Source: a virus. From it: a DNA stretch of 23,040 bases. Shown one piece after another: positions 12,656-21,389 of this stretch. Positions within the stretch are counted from its first letter, which is position 1, and each line of letters opens with the position of its first letter. The stretch is taken from positions 1-23,040 of the IMG/VR virus record IMGVR_UViG_3300022542_000568, one strand, 5' to 3'. Below the pieces are notes generated by a model that saw only the letters and a program-made list of their open reading frames with translations, was not told the origin of the DNA and made no database searches. A program made the translations under genes and the position numbers.

Positions 12656-14635
12656 TTATGCCTCTACTACCCAAGTTCCTATTTTTTCTAATATAAACCA
12701 ATTTCCATCTCGTAATTCAATTGTAAGTCTTGCACCAATCTCCGTTGAGCTCATGTTTTTACCCGCTACAGTAGAGTCTGGATATATTGCTCTTCCTATT
12801 GATGGGTCAAAAATTATACCATTAATATTTGGCGAAATAATAGTAAGCGGTATCCCTTTATTATCAGCAACTGTTATACCGTCAGTTATTGTTACAGGAA
12901 TACCAACATCGTGCGTTATTTCACTATAAGTTCGTGATGTAATTGTTGAATTTCCACTAAATACTCTCGAAGCTGTTTTGTATTTATCCGAGATATTAAT
13001 CCCGTTCCAACCTATCTGTATCGCATCTCCCTCTGCATCATATCCTGATATTTCTATTGGATCAATAATATTAATATTTTCAAGTTCTGCTCCAGATATA
13101 TCATTATCGAATCCTGTTATACCTCTAAGCATTTTATTAATCGCTCTATTATCTACAATTCTTGGGTTTTTAATAGTAACATTACCAATATTATTTGTAA
13201 GCCCTGAGCCTATTTTTCTGTCAAAATTAATACCTGTTCCATTTGTTGTACTTGATAAACTTAAATCATTAGGGTTTATAATGCTTAGATTATTCAACCA
13301 CAAGTGAGGGGTATTATTTGCCGAATAATCATTAATATATACACCATTGCTTCCATTGTTTGTATACTGCTGTGAATTAATTACAATATTACCTGTTATT
13401 AATTCAGTTGCTCCCTCTGCACATTTTTCCATATTTAAACCATAAATTGAACCATTATCAATATGCGAATTAATTAATATAGATACATCTTTATCATTTC
13501 CACCATTAGGAAAATCCCCAATGTTTATTGAAAGACCAGCTCCAACATTATTTTCAGTAATTAAAGTATCAAAAGTTACATTTATTAGTTCACCTAAAGC
13601 ATCATTTGGCTCTATATCAACACCTGCTTCTGGTGCTGTTCCATTTGTATTACTAGATATTGTTGTACCTGTGAAGTTTAGATTTATTCCTTTATTTATA
13701 GTTATTCCGTTTCTTCTATTATTGTATGCATAGGCATTATGTATTGTTATATCTTCACCATTTCTAACTACGATGCCATCACCCCAAGCATCGTGACATT
13801 TAGGATTAATAATATTAATATTATTAGTTTGAAGTTTACCATCACCACCAACAGCATCTAATGCACTAATATTTAAACAGTGTCCTTGTTCTCCTGTACC
13901 GCCAGTATGTGTAGTTCTGTCTCCGTATATTGTTGGGTCATAAATCCATACGTTTGTTACAGTTCTAATATCCATTACAATATAACTATCTGATGAAGTT
14001 GTTATTGCCTTGAGACTCGCATTTGCTAAAAACCTAAGAGTAGTATTAGACGGAATATTAATATTCTTTGTTACTGCGTCAATCATATATATTCCAGCTG
14101 GAATAATTGTTTCAAACTTTCCAGATGCATAATTTAAACATGCTTGTATAGCATCAGTATCAGTATCATCTGTACTACCATCACCCTTGGCACCAAAAGC
14201 TTTAACACTTATACTTACTTTAGTCTGTCTAATCCAACAACCATTACCAACACCATTACCCTGATTGGCTAATGTTTCACCAGGATCAATAATAGTTCCA
14301 CCATTTGCGGTTGATTTATCTATAGTTGAGTCATAATTAAATGTTCCTTCACCACCATCATTTATAGATGTGTAACCTCTTACATTAACTGTTGTTTTAT
14401 TTACTTTTTCATCAAGTGATAAAAGTTCTGTTATATTATCTAGTCCACCAGTAACGTTTTTAAATCTTAAAACCCATTGATATACAAGATTTTGCCACCA
14501 GTTAAATGATTGAAATGGTGGTTTTTCAGGTACACCCGCTGGTGCTAACCAACCTTCATCTTTATGTTGTTGATCAACCTCTACAATATTAACTTGCGTT
14601 TTATCCCATTCGGGAAGATTATTTGGAATAGCCAT
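12656..14635 (-). CDS. Tail fibre/spike with pectate-lyase-like beta-helix
   Basis: A 659-residue receptor-binding protein candidate. Residues 1-60 form the virion-attachment part (PEWDKTQVNIVEVDQQHKDE... FNWWQNLVYQWVLRF). VSISVKAFGAKGDGSTDDTD near 140-160 is the classic start of the Pectate_lyase_3 right-handed beta-helix. Long Asn/Ile/Gly-rich repeats (INIINPKC, ITIHNAYAYNN, INLNFTGTTISSNTNG) then continue to about residue 540. The last 110 residues look like a separate trimerisation or receptor domain. Such proteins often degrade or bind surface polysaccharide. It is the last gene of the leftward tail operon, with an AAAAGGAG site. No fibre chaperone gene follows before the terminator. Confidence 0.85.
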   Translation of the reverse strand: MAIPNNLPEWDKTQVNIVEVDQQHKDEGWLAPAGVPEKPPFQSFNWWQNLVYQWVLRFKNVTGGLDNITELLSLDEKVNKTTVNVRGYTSINDGGEGTFNYDSTIDKSTANGGTIIDPGETLANQGNGVGNGCWIRQTKVSISVKAFGAKGDGSTDDTDTDAIQACLNYASGKFETIIPAGIYMIDAVTKNINIPSNTTLRFLANASLKAITTSSDSYIVMDIRTVTNVWIYDPTIYGDRTTHTGGTGEQGHCLNISALDAVGGDGKLQTNNINIINPKCHDAWGDGIVVRNGEDITIHNAYAYNNRRNGITINKGINLNFTGTTISSNTNGTAPEAGVDIEPNDALGELINVTFDTLITENNVGAGLSINIGDFPNGGNDKDVSILINSHIDNGSIYGLNMEKCAEGATELITGNIVINSQQYTNNGSNGVYINDYSANNTPHLWLNNLSIINPNDLSLSSTTNGTGINFDRKIGSGLTNNIGNVTIKNPRIVDNRAINKMLRGITGFDNDISGAELENINIIDPIEISGYDAEGDAIQIGWNGINISDKYKTASRVFSGNSTITSRTYSEITHDVGIPVTITDGITVADNKGIPLTIISPNINGIIFDPSIGRAIYPDSTVAGKNMSSTEIGARLTIELRDGNWFILEKIGTWVVEA

Positions 14636-14646
14636 TTTTTCTCCTT

Positions 14647-15327
14647 TTAAATAATGATAGCAAAATTGCCACCAAGTTCTGTATTATTTATATCTGTAAA
14701 ACCTAAAGCATCAGGATCACCATCAAAACCGAAAGGTATAAAAGTGTCTACTGCAATATATGTAACATCACCTAAACCTATTAATAAAGGCAGTATGCTA
14801 AGTAGAGCTATCTCTGAGGCATCTAATATTTTTTCTATTGTATATTGTGGGTGTAAATTTGTCGTTAAAGTATATCTTACTCTAGCATCATCAAACATAA
14901 ATGACACCATTCTTATAGTTTCTTCAACAGTCATTGATGTACTATTAATAATTGCTCTCGCTTTTAAAAGTTTACGATAAGTATCGTCATTAGCTATTTG
15001 AATGGTAGCAGAGTAATCAACAAAATTACCACCTATCTCAGAATCGTTAATATCACCAAAAGATTTAGATGTAGCATCTCCAAAAAAACCAAAGGCACCT
15101 AAAACATCAATAGGTAAAAAAGGTCTAGGAAAGCCTAGAATTTCACCTAATCCATCAAGCTGTTTACCTACTGAACCATCAAATAATCTATCGTTCAATA
15201 AATCATCAAAAGAATTATAAAGCTCTTGATAATCTTCTAATTGAACATTGATTAACCCTTTTAATTTCTCACTCTGTTTGAATTGAAAAGCTAAACGGTT
15301 TAAGCCATGTTCTGATAAATTAATCAT
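14647..15327 (-). CDS. DUF2612-like baseplate protein (gpI/gp48 position)
   Basis: A 226-residue protein matching the DUF2612 tail family: KQLDGLGEILGFPRPF (55-70) and DDTYRKLLKARAIINSTSMT (114-133). It lies between baseplate J and the fibre, where P2 gpI or Mu gp48 sits, so it probably ends the baseplate wedge and holds the fibre. It contains a repeated 24-residue element (79-102 and 199-222) with the shared frame FGF-x-GD ... F-x-DIN-x-x-E-x-GGNF, 14 of 24 positions identical. The second copy closes the protein. It overlaps the baseplate J stop by ATGA. Confidence 0.78.
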   Translation of the reverse strand: MINLSEHGLNRLAFQFKQSEKLKGLINVQLEDYQELYNSFDDLLNDRLFDGSVGKQLDGLGEILGFPRPFLPIDVLGAFGFFGDATSKSFGDINDSEIGGNFVDYSATIQIANDDTYRKLLKARAIINSTSMTVEETIRMVSFMFDDARVRYTLTTNLHPQYTIEKILDASEIALLSILPLLIGLGDVTYIAVDTFIPFGFDGDPDALGFTDINNTELGGNFAIII

Positions 15328-16481
15328 GACGATGAAACCTCAACGAAAGATAAATCATATTTACTTAATTCGTTAAAATCAATAGTAAGATTAGAAGTTC
15401 CTGTTGGACTTGCTGCGAACCCTATTTTTAAATCAATTGATATTACACCAGGTACTGAATTTATAGGAGTGTAAAATTGACTAAGTACAACATCTTCACC
15501 AATCTCATAATTAGCTTTTCCAAACTCTACAATATTATCTTTTATATCTCCATCGCCTGAGCCTGGATAATTCGCATCAGTAGTTACTGTTACACTAAAA
15601 TAAATGTCCTTATCAATAGGTCTTGAAAATTTAACATTTTGTGGAAAACTTTGAGAGTCCGTTATAACTTCTGTAATATCCCCATGAGACAATATTCCTT
15701 GTGGGGTATTCAGCCATATAATGTCTGCAATATCAGAATTTAAACCACCCTCAATAATGGATAAGAATTGATGCGCTGGTATACCGTTCGCATCGGTCGA
15801 ATCTGTACCATTTGAAATAACTCTAGCTGAGGTTACATTGTCTAAATTTGATAATTGACCAAATAGTGCATCAGTTAAATTTTGTCCTGCAGCTTGTGCC
15901 GACTTAGAGCGCCTATCTCTAAGTTCTGCATCAGTCTCTTCATTTGTGCCTTCAGTAGCATCTGCAATATTCGTTACTGTTTGCCATCCGAAAACAGGTG
16001 TGTCTATTTGAGTTAATGAACCAGCAAGTGCAATAACAGTTCCTGTATTAACAGCAGTTGCACCTATTGTTATAGTTCCACCAGAAATAGTAGCATCTAA
16101 ATCTGTAGCAAACTGCTCTGTATTATTTGGGATTGCTACAAGTGATCCACTAGGTATAATAGTTCCATCCACACCAGTTAGTGTTAATGTTACTTTTGAG
16201 TTTGTAGCTTCTCTTCTTTCAATACCATTAAGTGTTACAAGATTAGATAATTGAACACCTTGTGCGGTACTAGGATAAAACGCATTATAAACAAATTCAG
16301 CAAGCTCCCAAATAAGAGCTTCACTTTCTGACTCAATACCTATAATTTGACCAAAATTACTTTGTGGATTTAGATTTATATTATCACCAAAAACTAATTT
16401 AAAAGCTGCTTCTTTTTCAGCTTTAATATCAGCCAATCTTTTACGATTAAATCCATCTATTGTTAATCCAAATTCTGCCAT
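15324..16481 (-). CDS. Baseplate J-like wedge protein
   Basis: A 385-residue protein of the baseplate J family (P2 gpJ, Mu gp47). The N-terminal signature is clear: a short lead, LTIDGFNRKRLADIKAEKEA, then NLNPQSNFGQIIGIESESEA and FYPSTAQGVQLSNLVTLNGI. A beta-rich middle and a C-terminal domain follow. It forms the wedge ring around the hub. It is preceded one base away by the gp25-like gene and followed by the DUF2612-like gene, the standard wedge order. Confidence 0.92.
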   Translation of the reverse strand: MAEFGLTIDGFNRKRLADIKAEKEAAFKLVFGDNINLNPQSNFGQIIGIESESEALIWELAEFVYNAFYPSTAQGVQLSNLVTLNGIERREATNSKVTLTLTGVDGTIIPSGSLVAIPNNTEQFATDLDATISGGTITIGATAVNTGTVIALAGSLTQIDTPVFGWQTVTNIADATEGTNEETDAELRDRRSKSAQAAGQNLTDALFGQLSNLDNVTSARVISNGTDSTDANGIPAHQFLSIIEGGLNSDIADIIWLNTPQGILSHGDITEVITDSQSFPQNVKFSRPIDKDIYFSVTVTTDANYPGSGDGDIKDNIVEFGKANYEIGEDVVLSQFYTPINSVPGVISIDLKIGFAASPTGTSNLTIDFNELSKYDLSFVEVSSS

Positions 16482-16482
16482 T

Positions 16483-16842
16483 TTAAATTCCTAACTCTAT
16501 TGTTTGTGAAATAGTTTCACCAGTATCTTGTATTACTGAAAAATCTACAAGCATTAATTTTTTATCCGCTTCAGGAGATAATATCAATGATTTTAATTCT
16601 TTAATATTATCTGTATTTTTAATTTCATTTCTAAAAATTGTATAAACAGTTGCTATATTTGTATTTTTTTCAAATATAATTTGTGGATATGGAACACCTA
16701 CTGTATTATCAAGAAACCATTCATTTAAAATAAACTGTAAACGAATAGATAAATCTTGTACAACTTCATTATCTGTTGTTGTAAGAGTAAGATCTTGATT
16801 AGTTACAAATAGATCATGTGAATTATCTAAAGCTAAATCCAT
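16483..16842 (-). CDS. gp25/W-like baseplate wedge protein
   Basis: A 119-residue protein in the slot of P2 gpW, T4 gp25 or Mu gp46. It carries VVQDLSIRLQFILNEWFLDN followed by VGVPYPQIIFEK, the L-x-x-x-x-GEWFLD-x-x-x-G-x-P pattern of this group, and a C-terminal strand pair (LMLVDFSVIQDTGETISQTI). The domain links wedge to sheath or hub at the start of sheath polymerisation. AAAAGGAG lies 9 bases before the ATG. The short gap upstream may hold a promoter (16869-16877). Confidence 0.85.
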   Translation of the reverse strand: MDLALDNSHDLFVTNQDLTLTTTDNEVVQDLSIRLQFILNEWFLDNTVGVPYPQIIFEKNTNIATVYTIFRNEIKNTDNIKELKSLILSPEADKKLMLVDFSVIQDTGETISQTIELGI

Positions 16843-16868
16843 ATCTTTACTCCTTTTTTGATTTGTTA

Positions 16869-16877
16869 ATTATACCA
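16869..16877 (-). promoter_or_regulatory. Possible extended -10 promoter before the wedge genes
   Basis: The minus strand reads TGGTATAAT (16877 down to 16869), a perfect TGn-TATAAT extended -10, in the 41-base gap between the spike and gp25-like genes. TTTAAGAAAC lies just upstream and loosely recalls the early motif. In so AT-rich a genome this could be chance. Confidence 0.3.
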
Positions 16878-16883
16878 TGTTTC

Positions 16884-17579
16884 TTAAACTAATGGTGAAG
16901 TACTTGCTCCACCTGAAGTTACACCACTATGAACGTGATCTTTAACTTCAGCTGTTCCAGCAATAAGACTTGTTGAAGCTCCTATATTTGGAGCTGTAAT
17001 AGTTCCTGTGACATCTAAGTTTCCATCAATGTCAACATCATTATGAATTATAGTTTTAGCACTTGTTATTTCAGTATTAGCTGTTGTCTCCATTAATATT
17101 GTTCCATCTGTTTTTAATGTAATTTTAGAATTTCCATTTGTAGATTTAATAACCATATTATCTGGATCAAAATCTGTAACTTTTTGTTTTTGAGAATATA
17201 AAATTGGAACGGCATAAGCATCTGATAAATCAAATTTTCTAGTATCGTTAGGTGATTGTATTCCACCTTCTTCTAACCAATTGTCAATAGAACGTTCTAT
17301 AAAGTATAATGCTACTTCGTCACCTTCTTTTAATGGAAATGTAATTGTAAAATCTCCACTCTTTAAAAATCTAATAGGAACTTTACTAAGTACTGGCAAA
17401 TTAATTAATTCGCCATCTATATTACGTTTTAATTGAGGTTGAATATCTGCTAATTGTTCTACAGGATCAAAGTTAATAATCTGACCAGGTAGCATAGTAT
17501 GTACATCTTTCATATATGTATCAACTGCTACAGCTAAAACGCTTTCTAAACTAGCTCTTCTATCTCCAGTACCAGGCAT
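16884..17579 (-). CDS. Baseplate spike protein, gpV/gp45/gp138-like
   Basis: A 231-residue central spike. Residues 20-100 form the OB-like base (MLPGQIINFDPVEQLADIQP is the family signature, then ALYFIERSIDNWLEEGG). A beta-helix shaft follows (about 140-200) with regular I/T/N steps such as VDIDGNLDVTGTITAPNIGA. The tip has DHVHSG (His215, His217) and ends SGGASTSPLV. His-x-His at the tip binds iron in P2 gpV and related spikes, so the same is expected here. The protein pierces the outer membrane during infection and forms a trimer on the hub. Its start shares a base with the hub stop. Confidence 0.85.
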   Translation of the reverse strand: MPGTGDRRASLESVLAVAVDTYMKDVHTMLPGQIINFDPVEQLADIQPQLKRNIDGELINLPVLSKVPIRFLKSGDFTITFPLKEGDEVALYFIERSIDNWLEEGGIQSPNDTRKFDLSDAYAVPILYSQKQKVTDFDPDNMVIKSTNGNSKITLKTDGTILMETTANTEITSAKTIIHNDVDIDGNLDVTGTITAPNIGASTSLIAGTAEVKDHVHSGVTSGGASTSPLV

Positions 17580-18451
17580 TAGAATTTCCTTGCTTCAATA
17601 TTTGTAAACCAATCATTGCTTTTTGTATCACCAACGTGTTGGATTTTATCTGCTCGATAAATACCTTCACCTATTGTTGGTGGAATTTTTCTAAATATTA
17701 AATTACCAACATTAATCTTCGCACTTATAGATTTAACCTCTATACGTCTTCCAAGTTTAAGTTGAGGTATTAACAGTGATTTAACTTTAACACCAACCTC
17801 AGTAAGCTCTGGACTTCCTATCATACCATTATCTTGTCTAATTTCTAAAATAGGATCATCGTTTAATGGTTTACCTTTAATTGTTGTTTCAATAACATCA
17901 TTATTTATTGAATAATCAAATCCACAATTCTGAGCTAATTTATCAAGCCAATCTTTTACATTACCTGATAATACTAAACCGCGTAATAATGATCTTTTTT
18001 TAGTTATACAATCTTTTAAACCTTCAGTAACACCTTTAGTAACGCCTTCCATCTCATTTACTAATTCATCAAATATACTTTCAGTTGTTTGACCAGGTGG
18101 AAGTGTTTTATTTACTGTTGAACCATTTATAACTTTCATAGCGTCACCACAAAACAAATTTGTAATCCAATCAGGTCCTTGTTTTTCATGAGTAACGTTA
18201 ACTATATCACCTGTAAAAATTAAAGATGAATTTCCTTCATAACCAGCATATAATCGTATCTTTGTAAACTCTTCTTTAATCTTATTTCTATTAGATTTAT
18301 TTAGATTATAAACTTGAATGGTTGCCACACTTGGAAAACCAACAAGAGATAATTCAACATTAAAAGATATTCTTAAATCTATTATTTCAAGTCCACCTGA
18401 ATTAGGATCACCTACAATAAGTCTAGCTTCTCTATTAAAAAATTCAGCCAT
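17579..18451 (-). CDS. Baseplate hub protein, gpD/gp27-like
   Basis: A 290-residue protein in hub position between the gp18-like plug and the spike. The N-terminus (EARLIVGDPNSGGLEIIDLR, then ATIQVYNLNKSNRNKI and YAGYEGNSSLIFTGDIVNV) is the first hub tube-like barrel, as found in T4 gp27/P2 gpD-type phage proteins. GNVKDWLDKLAQNCGFDYSI is the helical insert, and the C-terminal region is the second barrel (GIYRADKIQHVGDTKSNDWF). Three copies should make the platform that binds the spike. It overlaps the upstream gene by 8 bases. Confidence 0.78.
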   Translation of the reverse strand: MAEFFNREARLIVGDPNSGGLEIIDLRISFNVELSLVGFPSVATIQVYNLNKSNRNKIKEEFTKIRLYAGYEGNSSLIFTGDIVNVTHEKQGPDWITNLFCGDAMKVINGSTVNKTLPPGQTTESIFDELVNEMEGVTKGVTEGLKDCITKKRSLLRGLVLSGNVKDWLDKLAQNCGFDYSINNDVIETTIKGKPLNDDPILEIRQDNGMIGSPELTEVGVKVKSLLIPQLKLGRRIEVKSISAKINVGNLIFRKIPPTIGEGIYRADKIQHVGDTKSNDWFTNIEARKF

Positions 18452-18731
18452 TATCTTTATCCAGAACTTCTAATTCAAATTGATTTAAAGTATCTCTTAA
18501 TGGATCATTAGTTCTTTCACTTCTTAAATCAAAAGGAATGCCTGGATGCATGAATAATAAATTTTCTTTTGTTACTATTTTTACTCCATGTATAAAAGCA
18601 TTATCATTAATATCTAAAATATCAAGTGTCCAAAATCCTTGTGTATTCCACATTTGTTTAAATTTATATATAATTCCATCTATATTAAAGCTAAAAGTTT
18701 CTGATGGATTATTTGTTAATGGTAAAATCAT
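18444..18731 (-). CDS. Baseplate plug protein, Pam3 gp18-like
   Basis: A 95-residue all-beta protein. The pattern NPSETFSFNIDGIIYKFKQM, FWTLDILDINDNAFIHGVKI and ENLLFMHPGIPFDLRS matches the small plug protein described in the cyanophage Pam3 baseplate (gp18 type), which closes the hub channel. The position between the Dit-like and hub genes fits. It starts in an ATGA overlap with the Dit-like gene. The family call is from pattern and synteny. Confidence 0.65.
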   Translation of the reverse strand: MILPLTNNPSETFSFNIDGIIYKFKQMWNTQGFWTLDILDINDNAFIHGVKIVTKENLLFMHPGIPFDLRSERTNDPLRDTLNQFELEVLDKDNG

Positions 18732-19261
18732 TTTAAACCACCTTCGGTTGTTGGTGTTGTTTGATCAGCAACATTATCTTCATTGAACTGTTCAGCAGTT
18801 AAAACTTGACTACCTACAAAAATAATTTCTTTTAAATTTGCTGTAAAATGTAAAGAATTAGATGTATCTTTATCTTGTGCAGCTGATAAATTCTCAAGAA
18901 CAACATTATCATAAGCTTTTAAATTTGTTACTAATGTAAATGGAATTCTATCAGCTTGTAATTCTAATAATAATTCCCATCCTTCTTTAGATGGTGTTGA
19001 TTGTTTTGTAAAGGCATTTCCTGAAGCAATCTGTTCTAAAGTATTTAAACCACCTAATGGTGCAACTTTTGTATCAGATATAATCCCACTAATTGAAAAC
19101 GTCATAGGATTAATAACTATATTATCATTAACATCAGATCCATTTTCAACTGGATTAGATGTAATAGTAGAACTTGTATTAACACTTTCAGAAACTATTA
19201 CATCAAGTTCTACCTCATCAATGAAATTGCCTTTTTTAAATATTAATTGTGAAATTCCCAT
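18728..19261 (-). CDS. Dit-like distal tail / baseplate adaptor protein
   Basis: A 177-residue protein resembling the Dit-like N-terminal family of simple myovirus baseplates. Its features are IDEVELDVIVSESVNTSSTI, NPVENGSDVNDNIVINPMTF and FSISGIISD, then PFTLVTNLKAYDNVVLENLS and TSNSLHFTANLKEIIFVG. These proteins join the tail tube to the hub. It follows the tape measure gene after two bases and precedes the plug, as in Pam3-type gene order. The last 20 residues (NEDNVADQTTPTTEGGLK) look disordered. Confidence 0.75.
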   Translation of the reverse strand: MGISQLIFKKGNFIDEVELDVIVSESVNTSSTITSNPVENGSDVNDNIVINPMTFSISGIISDTKVAPLGGLNTLEQIASGNAFTKQSTPSKEGWELLLELQADRIPFTLVTNLKAYDNVVLENLSAAQDKDTSNSLHFTANLKEIIFVGSQVLTAEQFNEDNVADQTTPTTEGGLK

Positions 19262-19263
19262 TT

Positions 19264-20760
19264 TTAAAACCTTGTTGGAGTACTCATATTAAGTTCTGTA
19301 GTTTTGAATTCAGCACCTAATGCTTCTGATACAGCTTGTTTAACCTGTTCAACATTTCCACCTTCAATGTTTATTGTTATATCATTTGTATTATTTGATG
19401 TATTTCCAGAAGCTAATGAAGGTTGCATTCTTACAGGTTGTGGAGCTTCAGTGATACCTAAAAATTGAGTAACTGTATCAAAAGCCTTACCTGTTGTATC
19501 TCCAGCTTCTCCAATAAATGAAGATGTTTTATTTTTTAAACTTTCAAAAGCATCTGTTACAGCATTAATCGGTGCCATTATAAAATCAGCAATTGCTTGA
19601 CCTATATCTTTAATTATAATAATCAATCCTTCAAATGCTGCTTCACCATCACTAAAAATTAATTGCCATCCTTGACCAACCATGGCTAGAACTTCGACAA
19701 TACTTTCTAATGCTATTCTAAATCCATCAGACTTTTTAGCTAAAGCACCCATTTGACTATCTGCACCATTTGCAAAAGCAACTAGATCTTCTATTAATAA
19801 AAATATAGCCGCACCTGCAGCAAGTATCAATACAGGTATCAATAATATTCTAGCATTCATTGCTAATAAGGCTGCAGAAACTGCACCAATAGCAATTTTC
19901 CATCCACCAAAAGAGTCAATAACTGTACTAATAACATTAACTACTCTTTTTGCTACATTAAAAAATGCTGTTATAACTTTTACAGCTGTTTCAAAAAATT
20001 CATTTAGATTTTGTTTTATAAGTTCTTTATTAACTTTAAACCATTCTAAAAATGCATTGATCATCGGCGTAATTTGTTTCATCAACTTTGTACCAATAGC
20101 TGAAGATATACCTTTAACTACCGTTGTTACACGTAACATCTCGTCATTAAACTTTGCCGCAGAAGCTGTCGCATCCTTATCTAATACAAAACCTAAGGCC
20201 TCAACTTCTTCGCGTTGTCTACGTATAGCAGCTGATCCCTGCTCAAGTGTTAGAAGTAATGATGAGTCAATACCTAACTTACTTAACAATTCTAATTTTT
20301 GTGATTGTGAATTTAGCTTTGATATAGAGTCAGCAACATCAAGTAGAAGATCATCGGCTTTTTTAATATTGCCTGAAGCATCTGTAGTACTAATACCTAA
20401 TAAACCAAATGCTTCAACACCTGCACCTAAACCTCTAGCAGCTTCAGATGATACTTTAGCTAGATTTTCCAATGATGAATTCATTGAATTAATAGATCCA
20501 CCGTTAAGTTCTGCAACAAAACCAAGCTCATTCATAGCTTGAGCAGTTATACCAATGATTTGTGCAGTCTTACCAATTTCATCATTTTGTTCTGCAATTT
20601 TAGAAGTGAAAGCGAATATAGCTGCACCTGCAGCAGCAGCACCGGTAGCTACTACAGCAACTGCTTTTGAAGCATCTGCCATACCTTTATTGAATTTCTC
20701 TAAACCTTTACCGTCAAAGTCAAATGATAATTTAGCAACTAATGAGTCAATAACAACCAT
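19264..20760 (-). CDS. Tape measure protein
   Basis: A 498-residue tail length-determining protein. It is mainly helical, with an Ala/Gly-rich hydrophobic segment near residues 32-51 and a second near 305-330 (ILLIPVLILAAGAAIFLLIE), as tape measures carry for membrane entry. N-terminal SLVAKLSFDFDGKGLEKFNK and IIGITAQAMNELGFVAELNG are typical. The C-terminal end (NDITINIEGGNVEQVKQAVS) is the common tail-tip end of phage tape measures. At roughly 0.15 nm per residue it predicts a short tail of about 75 nm. It follows the chaperone frameshift gene and has AAAAGGAA before its ATG. Confidence 0.9.
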   Translation of the reverse strand: MVVIDSLVAKLSFDFDGKGLEKFNKGMADASKAVAVVATGAAAAGAAIFAFTSKIAEQNDEIGKTAQIIGITAQAMNELGFVAELNGGSINSMNSSLENLAKVSSEAARGLGAGVEAFGLLGISTTDASGNIKKADDLLLDVADSISKLNSQSQKLELLSKLGIDSSLLLTLEQGSAAIRRQREEVEALGFVLDKDATASAAKFNDEMLRVTTVVKGISSAIGTKLMKQITPMINAFLEWFKVNKELIKQNLNEFFETAVKVITAFFNVAKRVVNVISTVIDSFGGWKIAIGAVSAALLAMNARILLIPVLILAAGAAIFLLIEDLVAFANGADSQMGALAKKSDGFRIALESIVEVLAMVGQGWQLIFSDGEAAFEGLIIIIKDIGQAIADFIMAPINAVTDAFESLKNKTSSFIGEAGDTTGKAFDTVTQFLGITEAPQPVRMQPSLASGNTSNNTNDITINIEGGNVEQVKQAVSEALGAEFKTTELNMSTPTRF

Positions 20761-20779
20761 GAGAAATTCCTTTTACAAT

Positions 20780-20788
20780 ATTATATCA
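20780..20788 (-). promoter_or_regulatory. Possible extended -10 box before the tape measure gene
   Basis: TGATATAAT on the minus strand, a TGn-TATAAT match whose TGA is also the stop of the frameshifted chaperone. It lies 20 bases before the tape measure ATG. It may supply extra tape measure transcript or be chance in AT-rich DNA. Confidence 0.2.
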
Positions 20789-21372
20789 CTTTTTCTTATT
20801 AGCTTCTTTATTTGCTAAATGTTCCGCCTCTAATTTTAAATTTAAAGCTTCATGAAAATCATGGAGATCTGATAAAGTATATACAGTTCTCAACTCATTT
20901 AACGTACACAATCCTTCTATAATAGGTCTATAGATAAATAGATCTATATTTAATTCTCGAGGTTCTGATTTACCTCTTGGAATATTGAATTTAATCCGAG
21001 CTTTCCCAGCACGTCACTGAAGTTAACCTCTAAAATAAATAAAGCAACTAACCACATATCTGTTGTCTTACCAGAAAAATATGTATTGAATTCAACCGGT
21101 GTATCTATTGGATGACCTTCAGCAACTTTAACATAGAAAATACCCTTTTCAAATAACTTAGTAATTAATGATATAACGTTATGATCATCAATATTATCTG
21201 TTAATTTTGAAATAGCTTTTTTAACACTATCTTTGTCAGCACCACCTGATAATTCACCAAATGATCCACCTAAAATTCTTATTAACTTTGATTGTATACT
21301 TAACGCAGTAAGCGCATCCATTGTAGTAACCTTATAAGTTACGCCATTAATTGTTTTTGACTCTTGTTTCAT
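20786..21372 (-). CDS. Tail assembly chaperone, -1 frameshift product (GT-like)
   Basis: This is the extended form of the gene at 21372-20950. Translation in the zero frame for 124 codons to the slippery GGGAAAG (21007-21001), followed by a -1 shift, continues with GCT CGG ATT. It adds 71 residues (ARIKFNIPRGKSEPRELNID... LANKEANKKK) to a TGA at 20786, for 195 residues in all. The -1 frame has no start codon and is closed by a TGA at 21016-21014, four codons before the site, so it is reachable only by frameshift. The layout matches lambda G/GT: just upstream of the tape measure, same heptamer. The T part should bind the tail tube protein while the G part binds the tape measure. Confidence 0.85.
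20950..21372 (-). CDS. Tail assembly chaperone, zero-frame product (G-like)
   Basis: A 140-residue tail assembly chaperone between the tube and tape measure genes. The helical protein starts MKQESKTINGVTYKVTTMDA, with LTALSIQSKLIRILGGSFGE following. The family resemblance (short gp24/DUF-type Mu/Pam3 tail chaperones) is modest, but position and the internal frameshift site are diagnostic. Ribosome-binding site AAGGACGAAC (21383-21374) is complementary to the loop of the hairpin just upstream (21390-21448), so initiation may be regulated. After the slippery site this form has only 16 further residues. Confidence 0.85.
   Translation of the reverse strand: MKQESKTINGVTYKVTTMDALTALSIQSKLIRILGGSFGELSGGADKDSVKKAISKLTDNIDDHNVISLITKLFEKGIFYVKVAEGHPIDTPVEFNTYFSGKTTDMWLVALFILEVNFSDVLGKLGLNSIFQEVNQNLEN
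21001..21007 (-). promoter_or_regulatory. Slippery heptamer GGGAAAG for -1 frameshift
   Basis: In the chaperone zero frame the codons are CTG GGA AAG, giving the X-XXY-YYZ site G-GGA-AAG, the same heptamer used by phage lambda G/GT. A weak hairpin, GAGGT/ACCTC (20959-20976), follows about 24 bases downstream. No strong pseudoknot is evident, as in lambda. Confidence 0.85.
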
Positions 21373-21389
21373 TGTTCGTCCTTTTAAAA

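Noticed and set aside
20057-20542. Plus-strand open frame antisense to the tape measure gene
   Set aside because: A low-complexity Ser/Pro/Ala-rich translation typical of the antisense of a coding strand, without start signals; the tape measure is clearly coding.
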